This document shows positions 45,559 through 54,362 of a stretch of 64,000 bases of DNA, piece after piece (position 1 is the stretch's first letter; every line of letters begins with the position of its first letter). The position numbers were made by a program, and so were the translations under genes. The DNA lies in NCBI RefSeq assembly GCF_003858635.1, contig NZ_RQJO01000015.1, forward strand, positions 248,001 to 312,000. Direction: 5' to 3'. The DNA is from Larkinella rosea. Lineage in GTDB: Bacteria > Bacteroidota > Bacteroidia > Cytophagales > Spirosomataceae. The notes beneath the pieces are model-generated. The model worked only from the letters and a program-made list of their open reading frames with translations. It ran no database searches and was not told the origin of the DNA.

Positions 45559-45566
45559 CAAATTTA
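45559..45566 (-). promoter_or_regulatory. -7 element of the ABC-F gene
   Basis: The minus strand reads TAAATTTG, a full match to TAnnTTTG, 115 nt upstream of the start codon. The -33 TTG is not convincing. The resulting leader of about 108 nt contains an ATG followed at once by TGA. Confidence 0.4.
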
Positions 45567-45670
45567 CGAAAAATTTTCAGTTGTGAATCTATTTTAACTC
45601 AAGCTAATGAGCTTGGCCATTCAACCGACATACGATCCACTTTCGCCAAAATGGTAATTCCGATGAGATT

Positions 45671-45727
45671 TTTTTGGTCGATCATCAAACCGGACGCGTT
45701 GGTGTCGGTTTGATGATCGACCAAAAA
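45671..45727. terminator. 22-bp-stem hairpin after the surface protein gene
   Basis: Perfect 22-nt arms at 45671-45692 and 45706-45727 flank a 13-nt loop, starting 4 nt after the stop of the T9SS protein. The arms end in T5 and A5, so the U-run is part of the stem rather than following it. It may end transcription or protect the mRNA 3' end. The rest of 45445-45670 holds only the ABC-F leader and promoter. Confidence 0.5.
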
Positions 45728-45731
45728 CCGC

Positions 45732-48700
45732 TTATGGTTTCTGAATTTTGAGGGTCACCCGCTTTTGACCGCTCTCCACCCGAAGAAAAAACAATCCCGC
45801 TGATTGGTTTTCGACAGACAGCGTCTGGTGTTCTATATTTTTAGCCGAATCGATTTGCCGGGTGCTGACCAAACGGCCGCTCGCATCCGTGAGCTGGAAC
45901 TGAAGGGGTTGGCCTTCCGCCCCCCGGATTTCGAATTCAACTTCATTCTGAACAATTGGGTTGCCCAGCACCGTGACCTGAAGCGCCGGTTTTTCTTCTG
46001 CCGACAACCGGGCCGGAGCGCACTGGTACGTTTTGGGCGATCCTTTCAGCTGGAAAGAGGAGCCTTGCACGCGGGCATACACCATTATTCCGTTGGTGAC
46101 ACTGCCGGGTGGGCTGAAATTATAGGCGTGGGCACCGTTGCCCTTGCCCGCATCTTTCAAATCGGGGCGATAGATATTGGCCAGTGTGCTACCCAGAACC
46201 GTCACCGTGCCCGGACTGGTCTCGAGGTAAAACTCGACCGTGAGTGGGGTGTTGGGTTTGTTGCGATCCCAGACCCAGCCCCGGATGCCTCCGCAGTCCA
46301 GTTTGTCCAGATACCCATCGAAACTGCCCGTCACGGTGGTTTCCGCCGGATTCACGGTCAGGTTAAAACTCACGCTGTTCGAAGCACCCTGATCGTCGGT
46401 GGCCCGGTACGTTAATACAAAGGTGCCCGACCGGGTGGGCGTTCCGCTGATCACCCGGTTTGTCATTTGAAGGCCCAAATCGTCGGGCAAACCGGTCAGT
46501 CCGTAACTCAGGGTACCTCCTTCGGGATCGGTAAAGGCCACCAGCGTAGCCGAAAAAGGAACCCCAACCTGCGCCACCACGGGAGCAATCAGCACCGTTG
46601 GTGTTGGGGCCTTCGGCGGTTTGTTTCCGCCCGAGGGGTTGACCTGGCAGATCAGCGCTTTGGGCGAATCTTTCAACACAAAACCGTTGCCGGTCACGCG
46701 GGCAGAAAGGCTATGCGGTTCACCATTTTTGAGATGATCCGGTATCGACCAGATAAACGCGTGTTTTCCATTGCCCTTGCCCGCATCGAGCAGATCCTGC
46801 CGAAACTGATCAGCAGGGAGGGTGGTAATGACAGTACTGCCATCGAGGATGTCCACGGTGATGGCGGTATTGGGTTTGTTGCGATCCCAAACCCAGCCCC
46901 GGAACGTCGAGCAATCGGCGCCGTAGATAAAACCGTCGAACGAACCGCTGACGGTCGGCGCTGTTACTGCTACCGTTACGCTGACGGGTTCGCTGGTGCA
47001 GGAATTAGCGGTGCACGTGGCCTGAAACACGAAAGTTCCGGGCGTTGCAGTCGAGACAATGATACTTCCGGTTCCTGATGTGCTGCCCGGGCCATTCCAG
47101 GAAAGTGTCCCGGTGCAATTGCTGGCGGTTAAGGTCACGGTGGGAGAGCCCTGCGCAACCGTGGTGCTGGTTAGGTTGGGAACCGGTGGCGCCGTCGCAT
47201 TACCACTGACCAGAACCGTTGTGGAAGCTGAACAGCCGTTGCCGTTGGTGACCGTTACGGAATAGGTTGTGGCACTCGTTACCGTACGGATCGCATTGGT
47301 TGAATTGTCGTCCCACCGATAGGAGTTTCCTCCACTGGCCGTTAAGCTTACCGATGGACTGGCGCAGGTTAAGGTTGCCGAACTGGGGGAAATGGTGGCC
47401 GTGGGAAGTGCTTGAACAGTTAGCCCGCTGACGGCCGTGGCGGATTGACCATTCGCGTTGATCGTTAACGTAAAACTTTGCGCACCCGAACCGCTGACAG
47501 CCAGCGTCTGACTAAACGGATTATCGCTGGTGGTTCCAGTTACCGGGTTGCTACCGTTAGTTAGTGTATAAGCATAACTGCCTGTCACGTTTCCAACGGT
47601 GGCCGTGAACGTGACCGGATTTCCGACGCAGACGGATTCCGAACTGGCGGCAAAACCGCTCAGACCGGGCGCGGGATTGGCTCCTGCATAGGTCAGTTTG
47701 ACCGAGTTGGCGGTATAAACGACCGTCCAGTTGGCGGGAAGGCCGGTCACGGAATTGAAGGTTCCCGAAACGGTCTGGGCCGTCAGGATAGGGACTTCAT
47801 CGCCGTTGGCAGGCGCGTAGCCCACCGAAAGCGACAGCGTTCCGCCGAGCGTGGCGGTTCCATTGACCACGATCTGATCGAAATTCACACCGGAGGTGGC
47901 GGTTCCATTTACTTCGATGGCCAGAATGCTGTTGCTAAAATCCTTGCTTTCGTCAAACGTCAATTTCCCCGGCGAATAACCCGGCGATACCATCCCCCCG
48001 GCATTGGTAAAGGTCGATGCCGCGATCGTGCCCGTACCTTTGAACGTTCCAGCGGTATTATTGCTGAAATTTCCCGCCCCCTCCTGGGTGAGTAGGGTGG
48101 TGACATTTTGGGATGCTCCGATGGTAACCGTTCCGGCATTGGCAAATGTATTCGCCTGCAGATACACCCCCGACCCTGCGTTGTTGATCGTAATTTCTCC
48201 GCCCGACTGGTTGGTGAAAACCGTCTGATTGTAAATACCGTACGACCCTACGCTGGCCGTTGCGCCGATGGTAACTCCCGCAGCATTGGTGAACGAACCG
48301 GTAAAATTCCGAAGGCCCGCCAAGGTTGCGCGGTCGATCTGGAGGTTGCCACCTGCGTTATTGCTGAACGTCGATCCGTTAAAAATACCGTGCCCGCCGA
48401 CATTTCCGGATGCGCCAATGGTGATGCCAGCCGTATTGGTGAATGAACCGCCTGCGTGATAAAGCCCGGTGTCGGTGGAACGATCGATGCGGATGTGCCC
48501 GTCTGTGTGGTTGTTAAAATTGCCGTTGTTCTGTAAACCGTAAGCTCCCACACTCGCCGTCGCTCCGATGGTGATGTCGGCGGCATTCGTCACGTCGCCG
48601 GTCGGGTTGAACAAACCGGTATCGGTAGAACGGTCGATCCGAATTGTTCCCCCGGCGTTGTTGTTGAAAACCGCCTGATTATAGACTCCGTAGGTTCCAA

Positions 48701-50807
48701 CACTGGCTCCGGCCCCCAGCGTAATGGCCGCTTCATTGGTAAAGGTGCCTTTAAAATTACGAAGGCCTGCCGTGGTGGTTCGGTCAATTTGAATAGCCCC
48801 GCCCGCGTTGTTCAGGAACGTTGATTCATTGAAAATCCCGTGAACCCCTACCGATTCCGACGCCCCGATGGTAATCGTCGCCGAGTTGGTAAATGTATCT
48901 TTCAGCTGATATATCCCGGTATCGGTGGTGCGATCGATGGTAATCTTTCCCCCCGCGTTGTTGTTGAAGACCTTTTGGTTAGAAACTCCGTAGGTCCCCA
49001 CACTGGCCACTCCTCCGATTATAATGTCCGCATCGTTGTTAAACGTGCCAGTTAAGTTAACGATGGCGATGTAGCTGGACCGATCGATGGCAATCTTTCC
49101 GCCGGTGCTGTTCCGGAAGCTACTCAGGTTCTCAATTCCATACTTCCCAACGGTTTCTGACGCCCCGATGGTTATAACACCGGCGTTGCTAACGAGAGAT
49201 TGTGCATAAACCGCAGTCTCGGTAGAACGATCAACCTGGATGTTTCCACCTAAGGTGTTGCTAAACGGGCCGCTAAGAGCCAGGCCGTACTTGCCGACTG
49301 CGGCTACGGCTCCGACCGTGATGCTGGCGGCATTGACAAAGGAACCGCCCGACGTTTCTAAGGCAGTCATCGTGGTGCGATCGATTTTGATGTCACTGCC
49401 CGAATTGTTGGTAAAGGTAGCCTGGGAAAGAAGGCCAACCTCTCCGGGGTTTGCCACTCCTCCGATGGTGATGTCTCCCGAATTCGTGAAGTCGCCGGAA
49501 GCGTGCGTAAATCCCGTCGGCCGACGTTCGCCGGATTGGGGTATTACATGATCGATTCGAATATCGCCAGACGCGTTATTGTTAAACGTTCCCCGGTTCC
49601 AGAAACCGTACCTCCCCACACTTTCGGTCGCGCCGATGGTGATGGCTGCGTCGTTGGTAAAGGTGCCGGAAAAATGATGGAAGCCCAGATTGCCGGTACG
49701 GTCGATCTGGATCACCCCACCGGTTTGGTTGTTGAAGGTGGCCCGGTTTTCCAAACCCGTAACACCGCCACCAGCCACTCCTCCGATAACAATGGATGCC
49801 GCGTTCGTAAACGTTCCGGAAGCATGGAGAAGGCCAAAATCCGTCGCGCGGTCAATCCGGATGTGGCTATTGGTGTTGTTGTTGAAGGTGCCCCAACTGC
49901 TGAGACCATTCGCCCCAACGCTTTCGGTTGCGCCAATGGTGATATCGGCTGCATTGGTAAAGGTGCCCGAAGCGTGATAGAGTCCATTTTCGCCGGTGCG
50001 ATCAATGGTAATAGCTCCACCGGCGTTGTTGGTAAAAGTCCCCCGGTTTTCGATCCCTTCACTTCCGACCGTGGTCGACGCTCCGATGGTGATGGTTGCC
50101 GAATTGGTAAAAGTCGCCGTGATCGATTTGGATTCGTCCGCGTTGTTCATCATTGCCCGAAGCGAGGAGCGATCGATGCGGAGGATTCCTCCGGTGTGGT
50201 GGAAAGTCGCGTCGTTCCAGATGCCATGCAGCCCGATTTCAGCCAGTTCCCCGATCGTAATGTCCGCATCGTTGGTAAACGTGCCGCTGGCGTTATAAAT
50301 CCCGGTGTCGGTCGAGCGGTCAATGTGAATTTGCCCCCCGGTTTTGTTGGTAAAGCTTCCCTGGTTGATGATTGCAAACATTCCGACACTGGCGGTTTCT
50401 CCCAGGGTGAGGTTCCCGCTGTTGTCGACAGTGCCCCGGTTATTCAACCCCGCCGTGAAATCAAACGGGGCGGTGTAGGCTGCTGAGCCGTTGATGGTAA
50501 GATTTCCGGACGCGTTGATGGTCAGCAAAGCGTTTGGTTCGATGGAGACCGACCTGGCTACGGCATCCGTGGTTGAAATAACCGGATCGTTCGTTACGTC
50601 GGGGATGGTGACATCATCGGCCGCGTCCGGCACCCCGGCCGACCAGTTGCCCGGATCGTTCCAGGCGGTACTGGTCGTACCCGTCCAGGTGGTCTGCGCG
50701 ACCGCGCTGCCCGCAACCAGGACCAGCATCGGGAAAACAAGCCAAAATCGCCTTGCATTAATCGCACATATGATGGTATTTCTAATTAATAATAGTTGTT
50801 TTCTCAT
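45732..50807 (-). CDS. type IX-secreted surface protein with ~16 tandem 50-residue repeats
   Basis: The protein has 1691 residues from ATG 50807, which gives a signal peptide ending SAVAQ. Residues about 100-930 are some sixteen repeats of roughly 50 residues with the pattern ITIGASxSVGxxGIxN, xTFxNNAGGxIxIDR and GTFTNAAD; they predict a parallel beta-helix. After these come a passenger-type segment (SPGYSPGKLTFDES) and Ig/PKD-like domains. Two copies follow of a module starting GSFDG and containing RGWVWDRNKPNT, separated by a cadherin-like Ig domain. A C-terminal T9SS type A sorting domain ends RVTLKIQKP. It is probably anchored on the cell surface as an adhesin or carbohydrate-binding protein. 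Confidence 0.9.
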   Translation of the reverse strand: MRKQLLLIRNTIICAINARRFWLVFPMLVLVAGSAVAQTTWTGTTSTAWNDPGNWSAGVPDAADDVTIPDVTNDPVISTTDAVARSVSIEPNALLTINASGNLTINGSAAYTAPFDFTAGLNNRGTVDNSGNLTLGETASVGMFAIINQGSFTNKTGGQIHIDRSTDTGIYNASGTFTNDADITIGELAEIGLHGIWNDATFHHTGGILRIDRSSLRAMMNNADESKSITATFTNSATITIGASTTVGSEGIENRGTFTNNAGGAITIDRTGENGLYHASGTFTNAADITIGATESVGANGLSSWGTFNNNTNSHIRIDRATDFGLLHASGTFTNAASIVIGGVAGGGVTGLENRATFNNQTGGVIQIDRTGNLGFHHFSGTFTNDAAITIGATESVGRYGFWNRGTFNNNASGDIRIDHVIPQSGERRPTGFTHASGDFTNSGDITIGGVANPGEVGLLSQATFTNNSGSDIKIDRTTMTALETSGGSFVNAASITVGAVAAVGKYGLALSGPFSNTLGGNIQVDRSTETAVYAQSLVSNAGVITIGASETVGKYGIENLSSFRNSTGGKIAIDRSSYIAIVNLTGTFNNDADIIIGGVASVGTYGVSNQKVFNNNAGGKITIDRTTDTGIYQLKDTFTNSATITIGASESVGVHGIFNESTFLNNAGGAIQIDRTTTAGLRNFKGTFTNEAAITLGAGASVGTYGVYNQAVFNNNAGGTIRIDRSTDTGLFNPTGDVTNAADITIGATASVGAYGLQNNGNFNNHTDGHIRIDRSTDTGLYHAGGSFTNTAGITIGASGNVGGHGIFNGSTFSNNAGGNLQIDRATLAGLRNFTGSFTNAAGVTIGATASVGSYGIYNQTVFTNQSGGEITINNAGSGVYLQANTFANAGTVTIGASQNVTTLLTQEGAGNFSNNTAGTFKGTGTIAASTFTNAGGMVSPGYSPGKLTFDESKDFSNSILAIEVNGTATSGVNFDQIVVNGTATLGGTLSLSVGYAPANGDEVPILTAQTVSGTFNSVTGLPANWTVVYTANSVKLTYAGANPAPGLSGFAASSESVCVGNPVTFTATVGNVTGSYAYTLTNGSNPVTGTTSDNPFSQTLAVSGSGAQSFTLTINANGQSATAVSGLTVQALPTATISPSSATLTCASPSVSLTASGGNSYRWDDNSTNAIRTVTSATTYSVTVTNGNGCSASTTVLVSGNATAPPVPNLTSTTVAQGSPTVTLTASNCTGTLSWNGPGSTSGTGSIIVSTATPGTFVFQATCTANSCTSEPVSVTVAVTAPTVSGSFDGFIYGADCSTFRGWVWDRNKPNTAITVDILDGSTVITTLPADQFRQDLLDAGKGNGKHAFIWSIPDHLKNGEPHSLSARVTGNGFVLKDSPKALICQVNPSGGNKPPKAPTPTVLIAPVVAQVGVPFSATLVAFTDPEGGTLSYGLTGLPDDLGLQMTNRVISGTPTRSGTFVLTYRATDDQGASNSVSFNLTVNPAETTVTGSFDGYLDKLDCGGIRGWVWDRNKPNTPLTVEFYLETSPGTVTVLGSTLANIYRPDLKDAGKGNGAHAYNFSPPGSVTNGIMVYARVQGSSFQLKGSPKTYQCAPARLSAEEKPALQVTVLGNPIVQNEVEFEIRGAEGQPLQFQLTDASGRLVSTRQIDSAKNIEHQTLSVENQSAGLFFLRVESGQKRVTLKIQKP

Positions 50808-50988
50808 GGAAGTAGCCTGTTTCACAAAACCGAACCTGCCCAACTCATTCTGCCTCGGTTGGGCTAATACTGACTTAGCAGGAAAACCGGTGCCTCGACA
50901 GAGCTGTGAAGCGTCGGTTTTCTAATCGCACACGAAAGGATTGACCGCCTGGAGTGGGCTGCAGGAGAACGCGGAAGTGCGGTCCCGG

Positions 50989-51258
50989 TTACTCTTCGGC
51001 ATATAGATGGACGTCTTCGACCCGGAATTTAACCAGCTCGATGATCTGGGCATCGGGCCGCATCAGCGGGGGAATGGCCCGGAGCACACTTTCTTTATTC
51101 TCAAAATCGTAGATAAACCACAGCTTGTGAACGCCATCCTTACAGCCCCAATGCGCGTGGGAGATGAGGTGCGAACCGGAGTTCAAAAAAACGGTAATGA
51201 CCTTTTTACATTCCGAAACTTTTTCAGAGTGAGGAATTTCAACCAGATATGTTGGCAT
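50989..51258 (-). CDS. small protein of unknown function
   Basis: An 89-residue soluble protein starting MPTYLVEIPHSEKVSECKKVI. It alternates strands and helices (HLISHAHWGCKDGVHKLWFIYDF in part) in a way that suggests a ferredoxin-like monomer. I recognise no family. It is 44 nt downstream of the flavoprotein gene on the same strand and may be the end of that operon. The upstream stretch 50808-50988 is gene-free, apart from a 7-bp hairpin in the T9SS leader. Confidence 0.6.
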   Translation of the reverse strand: MPTYLVEIPHSEKVSECKKVITVFLNSGSHLISHAHWGCKDGVHKLWFIYDFENKESVLRAIPPLMRPDAQIIELVKFRVEDVHLYAEE

Positions 51259-51302
51259 TTTTTTAGCGTCTATCGGTTAGAGATACTTCAAAATTCAATG
51301 AA

Positions 51303-52436
51303 CTAAAGTCCGAACCAGCGGGCTTTCCGGCTTGATCCAAAATGGTCTTTATCGACGACCAGCATTTCGGAGGGATCATGGTGAATGCCAAACGGTTTTG
51401 GCCCCGAGAAAAAATCAACATCCACTCGCCCCACTTTACCTTCGCCAAATTCGATGTAGCAGGAACCGGCCCCTGTATAAGCAGATGTATTTTCTTTGCC
51501 TTTGTAAGCCGCAATGATGGCAGCCGCTGCCGTTTTGGCCGCTCCTTCCGCAAACACCCCGGCTTTCGGTGTGCCGACACTGGTGACATCCCCGATGGCG
51601 TATACATTCGGGAACTTGGTCAGCAGATTGGCTTTATCGACCGGAATCCAGCCGTTCTCGGCCAAACCGCTTTGCAAAACCACCTCCGGCGCCACGTGCT
51701 TCGGAATGCCCAGGAATAAGTTGTAGGGCAGTTCCGATCCGTCGTCCAGACTCACGACTTTCCGGCTGGCATCGAGCGACCGCACTTTCCGCTGGGGAAT
51801 GAACTGGATGTGCCGTTCTTCAAACGCCTTGAGCAGGGCTTTCGACGTATCGGGCGAGGGCGGAATGGGCAAACCAAACGGAATGATTAAGCTGATCGTA
51901 CAAGCATCCCGAACCCCGCGTTTGAGCAGGTAATCGTGCAGCATCAAAGCTGCTTCACTCGGCGCGGGTGGGCATTTGAACGGGGCACTGCATACGCCGA
52001 CCACGGCATGACCCTGCGAAAACCGGGGAAGCACTTCCCGCAGTTTTTCGGCCCCTTCGAAAGAGTAATATTCATTGCCGCCTTCGGCCAGTCCGGGCGT
52101 GGCAGCCAGGTCGTAATTGGCACCGAGCGCGACGACCAGCACATCAGCTTCGTAAGTTCCGTCGCTGGTGGTAACCCGTTTGGCCACCGGATCGATTGCC
52201 GTGATGGTTTCCTGCCGAAACCGAACCCCCGGTTTGACCACATTTCGGTACGAAATCTTGACCGTATCGGGCTGCTTCCGGCCAAACATCACATCCAGTT
52301 TGGAATAGCCGAAGTAAAAGGAATCGTGCTGGTCGATCAACGTCAGATCCAGTTCAGTACCAATCGCTTCGGAGAGGATGGTGCTCAGTTCCAGACCACC
52401 AAAACCGGCTCCAAGCACCAATACACGTAGTTTCAT
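51303..52436 (-). CDS. FAD-dependent sulfide:quinone-reductase-like oxidoreductase
   Basis: The 377-residue flavoprotein begins with the dinucleotide motif LVLGAGFGGLELST and has VVALGANYDL and IGDVTSVGTPKAGVFAEGAA in the C-terminal FAD-binding part. The plan fits the SQR/flavocytochrome c sulfide dehydrogenase family. One Cys pair (VCSAPFKCPP near 160) is of the type used in that family. Electron transfer to quinone from sulfide or another donor is inferred. ATG 52436 is used; the ORF opens nine codons earlier. It is 10 nt downstream of a small membrane protein gene. Confidence 0.82.
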   Translation of the reverse strand: MKLRVLVLGAGFGGLELSTILSEAIGTELDLTLIDQHDSFYFGYSKLDVMFGRKQPDTVKISYRNVVKPGVRFRQETITAIDPVAKRVTTSDGTYEADVLVVALGANYDLAATPGLAEGGNEYYSFEGAEKLREVLPRFSQGHAVVGVCSAPFKCPPAPSEAALMLHDYLLKRGVRDACTISLIIPFGLPIPPSPDTSKALLKAFEERHIQFIPQRKVRSLDASRKVVSLDDGSELPYNLFLGIPKHVAPEVVLQSGLAENGWIPVDKANLLTKFPNVYAIGDVTSVGTPKAGVFAEGAAKTAAAAIIAAYKGKENTSAYTGAGSCYIEFGEGKVGRVDVDFFSGPKPFGIHHDPSEMLVVDKDHFGSSRKARWFGL

Positions 52437-52446
52437 AGTCCGGTTT

Positions 52447-52671
52447 TTAGTTGGATGAGCCAATGGGCGTAATTTTTAGCTTAACGCCAAACAGTTTCAG
52501 AACGGCCGATAGCGGCAGGCAAAGACCGGTGAGGGCGGAAAAAAGGAAACTGATTGCCGGAACGTAAGCAAACCAGTGAACCGTTGAAAAACCGGTCAGA
52601 TAGATGCCAATCCAGATGATGGCGCTGACCAGTGCAAACCAGGCCCGCATTGATTTTGGAGCGATTTCCAT
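52447..52671 (-). CDS. small two-helix membrane protein (DUF2892-like)
   Basis: The 74-residue protein has two hydrophobic helices (about residues 10-28 and 33-60) separated by a short loop, as in the YgaP C-terminal/DUF2892 type. In many genomes such proteins accompany sulfur-metabolising rhodaneses or SQR, which fits the flavoprotein gene 10 nt downstream. Confidence 0.65.
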   Translation of the reverse strand: MEIAPKSMRAWFALVSAIIWIGIYLTGFSTVHWFAYVPAISFLFSALTGLCLPLSAVLKLFGVKLKITPIGSSN

Positions 52672-52763
52672 CGTTTTTTCAGGGTTAAATTGTCGGAATG
52701 AAGAACCCTACGCTCAGACGGAACCGCCCAAGCGTAGGGAAGCCGGTGAAGGGTGGATGCGGT

Positions 52764-53426
52764 TTAATTGCCCGGTTGAGCCACAATCCGCAGATACGGT
52801 TTTACGGTTTTCCAGCCGTTCGGGTATTTTTCTTTGGCTTCCGCATCCGACACCGCCGGAACGATGATCACATCGTCGCCATTCTCCCAGTTAACCGGTG
52901 TCGCCACTTTGTGGGCCGCCGTGAGTTGCATCGAATCCAGGACGCGCAGAATTTCGTTGAAATTGCGGCCGGTGGTCATCGGATAGGTCAGGTGCAGTTT
53001 GATTTTCTTGTCGGGGCCGACCACAAAAACCGTCCGGACCGTGTGGTTGGTGGCCGCCGTCCGGCCCTCCGAGGTGCCGGGTTCGTCGGCCGGAAGCATA
53101 TCGTACAGTTTCGCAATGGCCAGGGTGGAGTCGCCGATCATGGGATAGTTGACCGGGTAGTTCTGCGTCTCCTCGATGTCTACTTTCCATTTCAGGTGGT
53201 TCTCAACCGGATCAACGCTCAGGCCGAGGACCTTGCAATTCCGTTTTTCGAACTCGGAGGACAATTTTGCCATGTAACCCAGTTCCGTCGTGCAGACGGG
53301 GGTGAAATCCTTCGGATGCGAGAAGAGAATGGCCCAGCCGTCGCCCATCCACTCGTGAAACCGGATGGTACCCTGGGTCGTATCTGCCTGAAAATCGGGG
53401 GCGATGTCGCCTAATCTGAGACTCAT
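52764..53426 (-). CDS. 1-Cys peroxiredoxin (Prx6 type)
   Basis: The 220-residue protein has the peroxidatic motif FTPVCTTELG near residues 43-52, preceded by the FSHPKDFT loop, and the long C-terminal domain of the Prx6 class (GWKTVKPYLRIV). It reduces hydrogen and organic peroxides. I take ATG 53426; the ORF extends 47 residues upstream without family similarity. Confidence 0.93.
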   Translation of the reverse strand: MSLRLGDIAPDFQADTTQGTIRFHEWMGDGWAILFSHPKDFTPVCTTELGYMAKLSSEFEKRNCKVLGLSVDPVENHLKWKVDIEETQNYPVNYPMIGDSTLAIAKLYDMLPADEPGTSEGRTAATNHTVRTVFVVGPDKKIKLHLTYPMTTGRNFNEILRVLDSMQLTAAHKVATPVNWENGDDVIIVPAVSDAEAKEKYPNGWKTVKPYLRIVAQPGN

Positions 53427-53475
53427 GATTTTTGTTGGTTGGAGGTTTAATAATTTGAAATTGAGCCTGTTGTTG

Positions 53476-53688
53476 TTAGAGTAACAGGTAGCGCTTTTGG
53501 CACTGTTCGCACTCGTAGCATTTGGGATGGACGGACCCGAACGATACCAGCCTGATGATCCGTGCACTCACTGTTTTTTGCGAAGACAGCACCAGATTTC
53601 CACCACAGGAATTGCAGCGGATGCCCAGAATCGTTCGTTTGATGATGATTTTATCCAGATCCAGCAAGCCCATAGCGAACCCAAACAT
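53476..53688 (-). CDS. small zinc-ribbon protein
   Basis: A 70-residue protein with one CNSCGG motif near residue 26 and one CYECEQC motif near 60, which could bind a single zinc. It starts at ATG 53688 (MFGFAMGLLD). The frame is open further upstream into the repeat region, and that part is not credible as protein. Function is unknown. Confidence 0.55.
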   Translation of the reverse strand: MFGFAMGLLDLDKIIIKRTILGIRCNSCGGNLVLSSQKTVSARIIRLVSFGSVHPKCYECEQCQKRYLLL

Positions 53689-53749
53689 GTTACCGTTTAA
53701 AGGCTTTGCCAAAAAAAAGGGACGAATGGGGCCGGAATGGGATGAATGA

Positions 53750-53781
53750 GGGGAGGTTGGGGAGGAAGGGGGAGTTGGGGG
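53750..53781 (+). other. G-quadruplex-type G-run tract
   Basis: Four runs of four to five G (53750-53753, 53759-53762, 53768-53772, 53777-53781) are separated by loops of 4-5 nt, which meets the usual G-quadruplex pattern. It abuts the left family C repeat. Confidence 0.5.
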
Positions 53782-53782
53782 T

Positions 53783-53841
53783 GACGATTGACCATTGACC
53801 GCTGACGACTGGCGATGTACCGTTGTCAATGGTCAATCGTC
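53783..53841. repeat. family C palindromic repeat, left of the S23 gene
   Basis: Perfect 17-nt inverted arms GACGATTGACCATTGAC (53783-53799) and its complement (53825-53841) flank a 25-nt loop of related units. A partial further unit (GTCAATCGTC) follows to about 53856, 5 nt before the pseudogene end. Confidence 0.8.
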
Positions 53842-53860
53842 TGCCGTCAATCGTCAAAAT

Positions 53861-54217
53861 TCAACCATCAATGCTACTCCTGAACCGGTTTAATTTTGCG
53901 AAGAGTTCTTCGGAGCGTTTATAGAAATGGGTAAATTCGTTGGGAGAAATGTACGTCCTTCGTTGAGAAAGGTAAAGACAATTCACACATTCGGCCAGGG
54001 AGCGAATGGCATATCCGATGAATTTCCGTTGTTCGGCATCCGATTGCCCAATGGCACCTTCCGCAATGTTCAGTTAAATCGAGTCGGCCGCACGTTTAAA
54101 TTGGGAAGTAAGGGAAAAGAGTTCTTCTTTGGGAAATCTCCGGGTTACGACATGCACCTCGTCCGCGAATTCGATGGCCAGTTTCCAGATTTCCAGCTTT
54201 TCAAATTTAAAGGGCAT
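53861..54217 (-). pseudogene. S23 / IVP-type four-helix-bundle protein, broken by one nonsense codon
   Basis: The minus strand from ATG 54217 reads FEKLEIWKLAIEFADEVH, then TSQFKRAADSI, and then a TAA at 54074-54076 (codon 48). It continues in the same frame with LNIAEGAIGQSDAEQRKFIG and YAIRSLAECVNCLYLS to TGA at 53861-53863, 118 sense codons in all. This is the 23S-rRNA-intervening-sequence-type four-helix bundle, which usually has Ser-hydrophobic-NIAEG here. A single C-to-A change (TCA to TAA) explains the stop. The break is recent, since no frameshift is present. Inverted repeats flank the gene on both sides. Confidence 0.85.
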
Positions 54218-54233
54218 GGTGGGGATGTTAAAT

Positions 54234-54362
54234 GACCATCGACCGCAGACGATTGACGGTTAATTTTTGACGATCGACTACTAACAATAGTCACTCATCA
54301 TTGGTCAAGAATACATCGTCAATGGTCAGCGGTCGATGGTCGGCGGTCAATCGTCAATGGTC
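54234..54362. repeat. family C palindromic repeat, right of the S23 gene
   Basis: Inverted arms GACCATCGACCGC (54234-54246) and its complement (54329-54341) bound a run of GACGATTGAC-type units. A 30-bp stretch (54322-54351) is identical to 56687-56716 inside the sensor kinase gene. The end of the block supplies the last codons and stop of the LytTR regulator gene. Confidence 0.8.

Noticed and set aside
45671-45727. Canonical rho-independent terminator
   Set aside because: The T and A runs are part of the 22-bp stem and no free U-run follows in either direction, so it is listed only as a hairpin with possible terminator function.
53927-54235. 102-codon plus-strand ORF over the S23 pseudogene
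   Set aside because: The minus-strand reading gives a complete S23 family sequence apart from one stop; the plus-strand ORF has no family features.
53783-54362. CRISPR array
   Set aside because: Units are short, irregularly spaced, palindromic and degenerate, with no uniform spacers and no cas genes.
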